This document shows positions 7,312 through 13,780 of a DNA stretch of 43,897 bases, one piece after another; within the stretch, counting starts at the first letter, position 1, and each line of letters begins with the position of its first letter. A program made the translations under genes and the position numbers. The notes beneath the pieces are model-generated. The model was not told where the DNA came from. It did no database searches and worked only from the letters and a program-made list of their open reading frames with translations. This DNA is from Bacteroidales bacterium (GTDB lineage: Bacteria; Bacteroidota; Bacteroidia; Bacteroidales; F082). The stretch lies in the NCBI GenBank assembly GCA_017428285.1, contig JAFRRE010000122.1, positions 1 through 43,897 of the forward strand. Reading direction: 5' to 3'.

Positions 7312-9780
7312 ATGAAAAAGTTATTCTTTACCTTAGCGATTTTGGCTGAATTTGCCATGCAAGCCTTGGCCTACGATTTTTCAAGTGTTTGCGAATCGGG
7401 GCAGACTCTGTATTATCGTATTCTCTCCAGCGGCAATACCGAAGTGGCAGTGTGTCGTCCTGACCCAGATTTTGGATGGAATGGCTATGCCATACCCGAG
7501 GGCAATCTTATCATTCCCGAGTTTGTCGAATACCAAGGCGTCACTTACACTGTGACAAGTATCGACGAAGAAGTGTTTTCCTACTGTCATGGAATAACCT
7601 CTGTTATCCTTCCTAATTCCCTTACTACAATAGGCAATCAGGCTTTCAGCAATATTATGGGTTTGACGGATTTCTTGCTCCCCAATTCAGTAACCAATAT
7701 GGGAAACTATGTTTTCGAGGGGACTGATAATATTATGAATGATGTATATAATGACAAGATTTTTGCATACCATCCTAGATATGACCAATCGTCATTCGTG
7801 ATTCCAGAAGGGATTGAAGAAATTGCAAGTGCTGCTTTTCGTCATTGTAACATGAGTGCGATTACTATTCCTACTTCGGTTGTAAGAATTGGGAAAGGCG
7901 CATTTTCAAGCTGCGATTTTTTGGAGGCTGTCGTCATTCCAGAGGGCGTGACAAGTATTGAAGATAATGCTTTTTCAGGATCGAAAATCCACACTATTAC
8001 GCTTCCCTATTCGGTGACAAGCATCAAACAAGAGGCCTTTAAAAGCTGTGTTTTTTTGGATACTATCGTGTTGCCTAATGCTTTGCAGAGCATTGGGGAA
8101 GGTGCTTTTCGCTCTTGTGAGAGGCTGCCTTCCATCGTCATTCCAAACTCGGTTACAACCATTGGGGAGTACGCCTTTACAAATTGCAGATCATTGACAT
8201 CCTTTGCATTGCCCAATTCGGTGACGAATATGGGGCCGTATGTGTTTGAGGACTGCGACGGGCTTACGGAGCCTGTGTACAACAGCCATTATTTTGCTTA
8301 TTTTCCGAAAGATTACGCTACTTCCTACACCATTCCAGATGGGGTGGAAACCATCCTTGAGCGTGTGTTTTGGGAATGCACCAACCTCGATTCCATCATC
8401 CTCCCAAACTCAGTGAAAGCCATCGGGCAACAAGCCTTCCTTAAATGTGAAAACTTGACCTATGTTTCGCTCCCCGAATCATTGGAAACTATCGGATACG
8501 GTGCTTTTGAAGAATGCCATCACTTGACCACAATAAATCTACCTAACTCAGTAACAGATATTGGAGATAATTGCTTTTGGGATTGCGATAACTTAAGTGA
8601 GCCTCAATTTAATGACCGCTTTTTTGCCCATTTTCCGAAAAACTATGCGACAACTTATTCCATTCCTGAAGGAATTGAGGAAGTCATAGGTGGCTCTTTT
8701 GTCGGTTGTGACAGCTTGGTGTCGGTCAGTTTTCCAAATACAGTGGCAAAAATTAGGGGATATGCTATTTCAAATTGTCCCAATCTTATGGAAATCAATA
8801 TAAACTCTGTCATTCCTCCTGTCATCGATTTGAACCCCTTGTATCCTTGGGAAGTTAGACCGGCGGATGCTTATATTTATGTTCCTGTAGGCACACTTGA
8901 GACTTATTTGAATGACCAAAGTTGGTCCGGTTATTGGTGGTGCTTGGCAGAAATCGGTAATATTCTTTCTGGCAGAGAAATGTATTACGAAATCATCAAT
9001 GATGACGGGAGCATTACTTATCAGCATTTGGAATATGCCTCCGACACCACCGTCAACCATAAGGATGTGAAAATCATCATCCGCACGAACACGCTCTATG
9101 ACAAGGGCAGGCATGCCGAAGTGACCCACGAATATGTCTATGAAGAAAATGGCAAGGTATATTGGTGGAACAAGGACTTGGAAGAGTTCACCGTGCTTTA
9201 TGACTTCGGCGCTGAAATCGGCGAAGAATGGGAAATCAAGGTGGGGAATCAAAGCCTTATCATGCATGTAGAAGGTGTAGAATACTATGTCTATGAAGGC
9301 ACAAGCTACAAAAAAATGTTGGTAAACGATCAAAGTAACCTCTTCAGCGGCACTATTATGTGCAGCATCGGCCATTTGACGAGTTTTTTCCCAGAACGTC
9401 TAATGACACGGGACAAGAATTATCAAGTTGAAGGCTTGCGTTGTTATTGGAGAAATGGATTCTTGACATACAAATATGGCGACAAGGACTGCGACGAGGT
9501 GTATCAGGAATACCACAATGGTATTGAGGAAGACGGCCCTTCGACAGGCTCAGGGACCTTCACGGTTTATCCTAATCCTACAAACGGTGTTTTGTTTGTA
9601 GAGACGCGATTAATCGCGTCTCTACCAGACCAAACCTATCGTATCACCAATGTGATGGGTCAAACCCTATTGACAGGTAAAATCACGGCTGAAACCCAAC
9701 AGATTGATGTTTCAACATTGCCTCAAGGCATGTATTTCATTACCTTTGCAGGCGAAACGCAGAAATTTGTGGTGCGTTAG
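7312..9780 (+). CDS. BspA-like leucine-rich repeat protein with T9SS sorting domain
   Basis: An 822-residue protein with a signal peptide at residues 1-20. From about 60 to 520 it carries BspA/TpLRR-type (LRR_5) repeats of about 23 residues, such as ITLPYSVTSIKQEAFKSC, IVIPNSVTTIGEYAFTNC and INLPNSVTDIGDNCFWDC. Three longer internal units contain FAYHPRYDQSSFVIPEGIEE-like segments (F-A-x-x-P-(R/K)-x-(Y)), showing a higher-order duplication. Residues about 555-742 are the shared module, followed by linker GIEEDGPSTGSG and a type A sorting domain (YPNPTNG ... KFVVR). BspA-like proteins of Tannerella, Treponema and Trichomonas bind host matrix or other cells; here adhesion is inferred. The 3' end, including stop codon and following element, is nearly the same as that of the 3277 gene, which suggests cassette duplication. 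Confidence 0.85.
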   Translation: MKKLFFTLAILAEFAMQALAYDFSSVCESGQTLYYRILSSGNTEVAVCRPDPDFGWNGYAIPEGNLIIPEFVEYQGVTYTVTSIDEEVFSYCHGITSVILPNSLTTIGNQAFSNIMGLTDFLLPNSVTNMGNYVFEGTDNIMNDVYNDKIFAYHPRYDQSSFVIPEGIEEIASAAFRHCNMSAITIPTSVVRIGKGAFSSCDFLEAVVIPEGVTSIEDNAFSGSKIHTITLPYSVTSIKQEAFKSCVFLDTIVLPNALQSIGEGAFRSCERLPSIVIPNSVTTIGEYAFTNCRSLTSFALPNSVTNMGPYVFEDCDGLTEPVYNSHYFAYFPKDYATSYTIPDGVETILERVFWECTNLDSIILPNSVKAIGQQAFLKCENLTYVSLPESLETIGYGAFEECHHLTTINLPNSVTDIGDNCFWDCDNLSEPQFNDRFFAHFPKNYATTYSIPEGIEEVIGGSFVGCDSLVSVSFPNTVAKIRGYAISNCPNLMEININSVIPPVIDLNPLYPWEVRPADAYIYVPVGTLETYLNDQSWSGYWWCLAEIGNILSGREMYYEIINDDGSITYQHLEYASDTTVNHKDVKIIIRTNTLYDKGRHAEVTHEYVYEENGKVYWWNKDLEEFTVLYDFGAEIGEEWEIKVGNQSLIMHVEGVEYYVYEGTSYKKMLVNDQSNLFSGTIMCSIGHLTSFFPERLMTRDKNYQVEGLRCYWRNGFLTYKYGDKDCDEVYQEYHNGIEEDGPSTGSGTFTVYPNPTNGVLFVETRLIASLPDQTYRITNVMGQTLLTGKITAETQQIDVSTLPQGMYFITFAGETQKFVVR
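9538..9558 (+). repeat. CTTCGAC..GCTCAG-family repeat, in frame (site 1)
   Basis: CCTTCGACAGGCTCAGGGAC encodes PSTGSGT in the linker of the 7312 gene. Confidence 0.75.
9598..9625 (+). repeat. Perfect 28-bp palindrome inside a coding region (site 2)
   Basis: GTAGAGACGCGATT is followed directly by its exact reverse complement. It is read in frame as part of VETRLIASLPD, between strands 1 and 2 of the sorting domain of the 7312 gene. Related copies lie in frame at 6997 and between genes at 34888 and 39862. Confidence 0.85.
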
Positions 9781-9789
9781 TCGCGGTCC

Positions 9790-9888
9790 TGTAGGGCTGT
9801 CACACTGTGGCAGCCGCCTGTGCAGCCATGACAATCAGCGGCTGCCGAGATTCCTGAGTTTGTCGAAGGATGGTACGACAGCCCTACA
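9790..9888. repeat. Inverted-repeat intergenic element, copy 2, with nested insertion (99 bp)
   Basis: Same ends and arms as copy 1, but 23 bp longer. The extra bases lie after GGCTGCCG and before TGGTACGACAG, and hold CCTGAGTTTGTCGAAGG (9853-9869), the reverse complement of the CTTCGAC..CTCAG repeat. 76 + 23 = 99 exactly. Confidence 0.8.
9853..9869 (-). repeat. CTTCGAC..CTCAG repeat nested in the inverted-repeat element
   Basis: Reads CCTTCGACAAACTCAGG on the minus strand. It interrupts the right arm of the element at 9790-9888 compared with copy 1. Confidence 0.75.
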
Positions 9889-9936
9889 GACAGAATAATT
9901 AAATGAATAACAAACAATCATCAAAAATTACAACAA

Positions 9937-10719
9937 ATGAAAAAGACAGTTTTAACCCTGGTATTGGCCCTTGCCTTTATGCCAGTTTTTTCGCAAGCCA
10001 TTTTGAAGCATACCTTCACCAACAATAGTGGCGGCCTTCATAGTGTTTTCCAAAACTCGATTCATGAATATGTCTATGAGATTCTACCTGAGGTCTCGTA
10101 TGTTGTTTGTGAATTGGATGAGGATGAAGCCATTGCAGGCTTCTCGGTGTATGATGCAGATTTTCAGCTGACAAAAGAAATTCCGTTCACCGTTGAGGGG
10201 AAATGGGGCATCAGATACAGTTCTTTTGGTGTGGTCATCGCCGGGAAACACCTTTTCAACGATGACGACAAGATTGAGATTTGCCTTACGCCTTGGAAAC
10301 AAGGGGGCAGAATGTGCACAATGATCCTCAATGAAGATGGTGAGGTGCTGTTTATGCAGGAAGGGTCGCTGATTTCCTATTTGTACAAAGCTGGCGATGA
10401 GCTGAGATTCGAGATTTCGAATGGTTACGACAATTACAACATCGAGGTTTACGCTACGCAAGGCAATTTCTCAGCCGATGAAATGGTGGTCAGCACCCAA
10501 AGCCCCTATCCCAATCCGGCCAGTATGATGGTTTCCATCCCTTATACCTTTGATGGGAAGTCGGCTGAAATGCATATCTATGACTCCCGAGGCGTTTTGA
10601 TGGATACCAAGGCCCTCGATTCCGATGCCGAATGGATTGACATCAATGTGAGCAATTACCGCCCGGGTATCTACATTTATGAGTACAATGGGGTGAGCAA
10701 CAAGTTTGTGGTGAGGTAG
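9937..10719 (+). CDS. Small T9SS-sorted secreted protein, unknown function
   Basis: A 260-residue protein with signal peptide MKKTVLTLVLALAFMPVFSQA. The body (about 22-185) is beta-rich with no family I recognise (IHEYVYEILPEVSYVVCELDEDE as its most distinctive part, quoted in pieces: IHEYVYEILPE, YVVCELDEDE). The C-terminus from SPYPNPASMMVSIPY to SNKFVVR is a type A sorting domain. Unlike its neighbours it has neither the STGSG linker nor a repeat in the sorting domain, so it shows the uninterrupted layout. It lies 48 bp after the second inverted-repeat element and is followed by 248 bp without a gene. Confidence 0.75.
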   Translation: MKKTVLTLVLALAFMPVFSQAILKHTFTNNSGGLHSVFQNSIHEYVYEILPEVSYVVCELDEDEAIAGFSVYDADFQLTKEIPFTVEGKWGIRYSSFGVVIAGKHLFNDDDKIEICLTPWKQGGRMCTMILNEDGEVLFMQEGSLISYLYKAGDELRFEISNGYDNYNIEVYATQGNFSADEMVVSTQSPYPNPASMMVSIPYTFDGKSAEMHIYDSRGVLMDTKALDSDAEWIDINVSNYRPGIYIYEYNGVSNKFVVR

Positions 10720-10832
10720 TATGGGAATGAAAAAGTTGTAATCAAATCATGTAACCGATTGAAAATCAATAACGAGTTCTTCAAAAAGTTTGTAATGTGC
10801 TGAAAAGTTGCAAAAACAGCGGATATTTACAA

Positions 10833-10840
10833 TACTTTTG
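10833..10840 (+). promoter_or_regulatory. Bacteroidota -7 promoter element for the 10968 gene
   Basis: TACTTTTG matches TAnnTTTG and is followed by CAG. A GTTG at 10807-10810 could serve as the -33 element, though the 22-base spacing is a little long. The leader to the ATG is about 120 bases and otherwise featureless. Confidence 0.6.
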
Positions 10841-10967
10841 CAGAACAATTCATTGGAGAAACGACTAGGAAATCCATTGAGCAATAAACCATAAAAACCT
10901 GCGTTATAATAACGAAATTGAAAACAGAGTTAAGTTAATCCATTTATTAACCTAAAAACTACCAACA

Positions 10968-11513
10968 ATGAAGAAAGTAATCTTATCGTTAGTCATGCTT
11001 CTCATGGCAACGAGTATGTTCGCACAAGAAAAGGATGTTCCCAACCCTGCCAAGGTTCGCGTCCCCAGTGGCTACCAAGGCTTCATCGAACAAGGGAACA
11101 CCTGGCATTTCGACAAGAATATGCCCAATAGCATCAGCCTGTCAACCACCCATGGCTTTTATTTCAATGGACATATCTATGCCGGTATCGGCTTGGGTGT
11201 CGACTTCAACAACGACCGCGCCTTGGTGCCTTTCTACACCAATCTGCGTTACCAGTTCAACAACACTAGGGTGGTGAGCCCCATCATCAGCCTGCGTCTT
11301 GGTTCATACGTCGGCGATGGTTTGGGCGCCTATGGCGACCTTGCCTTTGGCGTGCGTTTTGCCTCCAAGCGCGACTTTGCCATCAGCGCTATGGTGGCCG
11401 GTACCTATTACGACAAGATCAATGAGAGTTATTATGATGGATATCATCATACCCAAGAAGCCCGCCAAATCAGTCCTTCTGGCATCTCTTTGCGCATCGG
11501 CATCGAGTGGTAA
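10968..11513 (+). CDS. Small outer-membrane beta-barrel-like protein
   Basis: A 181-residue protein with signal peptide MKKVILSLVMLLMATSMFAQ. Alternating hydrophobic and polar strands rich in glycine and aromatic residues (HGFYFNGHIYAGIGLGVDF, ALVPFYTNLRYQF, GAYGDLAFGVRFAS, FAISAMVAGTYYDK) and a C-terminal strand SGISLRIGIEW ending in an aromatic residue fit an outer-membrane barrel of about eight strands. It stands alone between its own promoter at 10833 and a strong terminator at 11537. The function is unknown; small barrels of this kind are often annotated only as porin-family or hypothetical proteins. Confidence 0.7.
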   Translation: MKKVILSLVMLLMATSMFAQEKDVPNPAKVRVPSGYQGFIEQGNTWHFDKNMPNSISLSTTHGFYFNGHIYAGIGLGVDFNNDRALVPFYTNLRYQFNNTRVVSPIISLRLGSYVGDGLGAYGDLAFGVRFASKRDFAISAMVAGTYYDKINESYYDGYHHTQEARQISPSGISLRIGIEW

Positions 11514-11536
11514 TAGCAACCTTTTAAACTAAAACA

Positions 11537-11566
11537 AAGCCCGAGAAGTGATTCTTGGGCTTTTTT
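11537..11566 (+). terminator. Rho-independent terminator after the 10968 gene
   Basis: AAGCCCGAGAA pairs with TTCTTGGGCTT (one G/U pair) across a short GTGA loop, followed by a run of T. Confidence 0.85.
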
Positions 11567-11599
11567 CGTGTTAGGAACACCAAATTCAAAGAAAATGTC

Positions 11600-11607
11600 T
11601 ATTTTTG
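11600..11607 (+). promoter_or_regulatory. -7 promoter element for the HTH/nucleotidyltransferase cassette
   Basis: TATTTTTG fits TAnnTTTG, 69 bases before the chosen ATG of the HTH gene and just upstream of the inverted repeat at 11620-11651. No clear -33 element is seen. Confidence 0.6.
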
Positions 11608-11619
11608 CGTTTTCAAAGC

Positions 11620-11651
11620 AAGTGTTCTCGATTCGCGAACAGAGAACACTT
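11620..11651. promoter_or_regulatory. Perfect inverted repeat, likely autoregulatory operator
   Basis: AAGTGTTCTC (11620-11629) and GAGAACACTT (11642-11651) are exact inverted repeats, 12 bases apart, with a perfect 8-bp palindrome TTCGCGAA (11632-11639) in the spacer. It lies between the -7 element and the start of an HTH gene. Antitoxin-type regulators commonly bind such sites to repress their own operon. No T-run follows, so a terminator is unlikely. Confidence 0.65.
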
Positions 11652-11675
11652 AACTATAAATAATTGATATATAAT

Positions 11676-12194
11676 ATGATGTTGCCACAAGATATTGTAG
11701 TTTTATTAAAAAAAATGACCACTCAAGGGAAGTCGATGTCCTGTCGTGGATTAGCTGATTCGTTGGGCATGAGTGCGTCAAATGTGAGCAAGAGTTTAGA
11801 GCGTTGTAAGAAAGCGCAATTGATCGACCGCCATAAAAAAAAGGTGAATGTGTTGGCTTTGCAAGAGTTTTTGATTCATGGCATCGCATACGTGTTTCCT
11901 GTTGAAGCAGGGCGTGTCGGTCGGGGAGTGCCTACTTATGTGAGCGCTGCGCCCATCAGTGATGCAATCAGCAATGGTGCTGAGAGTTATGTGTGGCATT
12001 ACGTAAGAGGAAACGCACGAGGTCAACACATCGAGCCGCTTTATCCCTCCGTGCCAGAAGCAGCTATGCGCGATGAGGAACTTTACCAATTGTTGGTAAT
12101 TGTGGATGCTTTGCGCATGGGTCGAGCAAGAGAAAAAAGTATTGCTATTGAAGAACTGACCAAAAGAATGAATTGCTATGCCGAAAACCAATAA
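11676..12194 (+). CDS. Winged-HTH regulator / putative antitoxin
   Basis: 172 residues if the ATG at 11676 is used; a TTG at 11664 in the same frame is less likely, and a second ATG lies at 11679. Residues about 16-55 form a DNA-binding helix-turn-helix (SCRGLADSLGMSASNVSKSL ... AQLIDR). The middle has a conserved-looking stretch (YVFPVEAGRVGRGVPTYVSA ... HIEPLYPSVPEAAMRDEELY) and the C-terminus is helical (LLVIVDALRMGRAREKSIAI). Its stop overlaps the next gene by 17 bp, so the two are translationally coupled. HTH partners with this layout occur beside nucleotidyltransferase genes and resemble the AbiEi-type arrangement by position; I infer it represses the operon and may also neutralise its partner. 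No direct evidence for toxicity is visible. Confidence 0.7.
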   Translation: MMLPQDIVVLLKKMTTQGKSMSCRGLADSLGMSASNVSKSLERCKKAQLIDRHKKKVNVLALQEFLIHGIAYVFPVEAGRVGRGVPTYVSAAPISDAISNGAESYVWHYVRGNARGQHIEPLYPSVPEAAMRDEELYQLLVIVDALRMGRAREKSIAIEELTKRMNCYAENQ

Positions 12195-13656
12195 TGAACG
12201 CCTCCAAGAAATTGCAGAGGCGATGCAAGACTTGAACGATAGGCTTGTTTATGTCGGCGGAGCAATGGCAGGCTTGTATGCGACCGACCCTACTGCCACA
12301 GAGCCACGGACTACCACTGACGTGGATTGTGTTGTAGACTCCACTTCCTACAAGGAACATACGGCTTTTGAGGAACTGCTCCGTGAAAAGCATTTCCAAA
12401 ACGACCAAACACCCAATGCTCCTCTTTGTCGATGGCTGTTCAATGGCGAAAAGGTGGATGTGATGTCGATGAATGAGGATGTTCTATCGTTTGGTAATCA
12501 ATGGTATCGACCTGGGTTTGCCAAACGTGAGCCTTGTATTTTGCCTTCAGGAAAAACCATTTATCGCCTTACCGTGACATATTACGTGGCAACGAAAATT
12601 GACGCGTTGCTTTCGCGAGGGGGAGATGATTGGAGAGGGGCAAAAGACTTTGAGGATTTGGTGTATGTCCTTAATTATTGTGCGGATTTCATTGATCGAT
12701 TCAAGGCGGAAGACAAACATGTCCAATCTTTTGTCTCTGAGCAGTTTGCTAAGATGTTATGCAGGCCAAATATTGCTGAAGAATTAGAATGTGCTATCTC
12801 ATCCGATGAGATTGAGCGCACGGATTTGGTGTTGGAAACCATGAAAAGCATTGCTGAGTACAAGCCGCAATCACTGCGAATACAATATGTCAGCGACTTG
12901 CATCTTGAGTTTCCGCAGAATAGGAAATGGCTTGAGGAACATCCTTTGGAGGTGACAGGAGATGTTTTACTTGTTGCGGGCGATACAGCCTATCTCGACC
13001 TGCCGGATTCAGGGCAGGACACTTACTCGCAATACTCCTTTTGGGATTGGGCGTCAGAGCATTATCAAAAGGTGATTGTTTGCTTTGGCAATCACGACTT
13101 TTATGGCTATTACGATCTTTCCACTATGCAAGATGGATATTGCAAGCAGATTCGCTCTAACATCCACGCCTATTACAATAACGTGGTGCATTTAGGAGAT
13201 ATTGACATCGTTGTTTCCACTCTTTGGTCATATATTGAGCCGTACAATGTTTACTTGACAGAGCGAGGGGTGAGCGATTTCTATAGAATCAGATATAAGG
13301 GACATCGCCTCAATGCAGATAACTTCAATCACGAACATGACCGTTGCTTGCAGTTTGTGAAACATGCGGTTGCCGAGAGCAAGGCTAGAACGAAAATTGT
13401 GCTTACCCATCATGTGCCGACGCAACTTTGTACGGCAGAAGAGTTTCGCGACAGCAACATCAATGGCGCTTTTACTGTGGAATTGGGTGAATATATTGCT
13501 GATTCTGGTATCGACTATTGGATCTACGGCCATTCTCATCGTAATATCGATGCGCAGATAGGCAAAACAAAAATCACATCCAATCAGTTGGGTTACATCT
13601 CACAAGGAGAACACTTTGCCAACGGATTCGATTCGAAAAAAATGTTCGAAATATAG
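12178..13656 (+). CDS. Nucleotidyltransferase-metallophosphoesterase fusion
   Basis: A 492-residue protein. Residues about 20-230 are a pol-beta-type nucleotidyltransferase resembling AbiEii/DUF6036 proteins: a glycine pair G27-G28, the metal-binding pair D48-x-D50 (TTDVDCVV), a third carboxylate D94 (EKVDVMS), then a helical part. Residues 235-492 are a calcineurin-like metallophosphoesterase with every usual metal site: D240-x-H242, G268-D269, G304-N-H-D307, H411-H412 and G451-H-S-H454. Both catalytic centres look intact. No signal peptide is present, so it is cytoplasmic. The gene overlaps the HTH gene by 17 bp behind a likely operator. The fusion suggests that one half adds a nucleotide or phosphate group and the other removes or further processes it, possibly on tRNA, RNA or protein; this is inference. 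Two genes merged by misassembly are unlikely, since the frame is continuous. Confidence 0.8.
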   Translation: MPKTNNERLQEIAEAMQDLNDRLVYVGGAMAGLYATDPTATEPRTTTDVDCVVDSTSYKEHTAFEELLREKHFQNDQTPNAPLCRWLFNGEKVDVMSMNEDVLSFGNQWYRPGFAKREPCILPSGKTIYRLTVTYYVATKIDALLSRGGDDWRGAKDFEDLVYVLNYCADFIDRFKAEDKHVQSFVSEQFAKMLCRPNIAEELECAISSDEIERTDLVLETMKSIAEYKPQSLRIQYVSDLHLEFPQNRKWLEEHPLEVTGDVLLVAGDTAYLDLPDSGQDTYSQYSFWDWASEHYQKVIVCFGNHDFYGYYDLSTMQDGYCKQIRSNIHAYYNNVVHLGDIDIVVSTLWSYIEPYNVYLTERGVSDFYRIRYKGHRLNADNFNHEHDRCLQFVKHAVAESKARTKIVLTHHVPTQLCTAEEFRDSNINGAFTVELGEYIADSGIDYWIYGHSHRNIDAQIGKTKITSNQLGYISQGEHFANGFDSKKMFEI

Positions 13657-13679
13657 GCTTGTCTAGGTAATTTGATTAC

Positions 13680-13713
13680 ATAATAAAACAAGGCTGCCGC
13701 AACCGCGACAGCC
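13680..13713 (-). terminator. Possible terminator for the minus-strand oxidoreductase
   Basis: GGCTGCCGC and GCGACAGCC pair with one mismatch around an AACC loop (13692-13713). On the minus strand the hairpin is followed by TTGTTTTATTATG. It lies between convergent genes; the adjoining 13714-13780 is an ATTCATC/ATTCCGC repeat tract like the one inside the 2220 gene. Confidence 0.5.
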
Positions 13714-13780
13714 TCATTCATCATTCTTCATTCTTCATTGACTCCGTCGAATGCTTAGCATTTCAGCATTCCGCATTCTT
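13714..13780. repeat. ATTCATC/ATTCTTC/ATTCCGC repeat tract between convergent genes
   Basis: Near-tandem units of ATTCATC, ATTCTTC and GCATTCCGCATTC run up to the stop codon of the minus-strand gene, with a CGAATGCTTAGCATTTCAGC stretch in the middle. The family also occurs in frame at 3074-3112. Confidence 0.6.
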
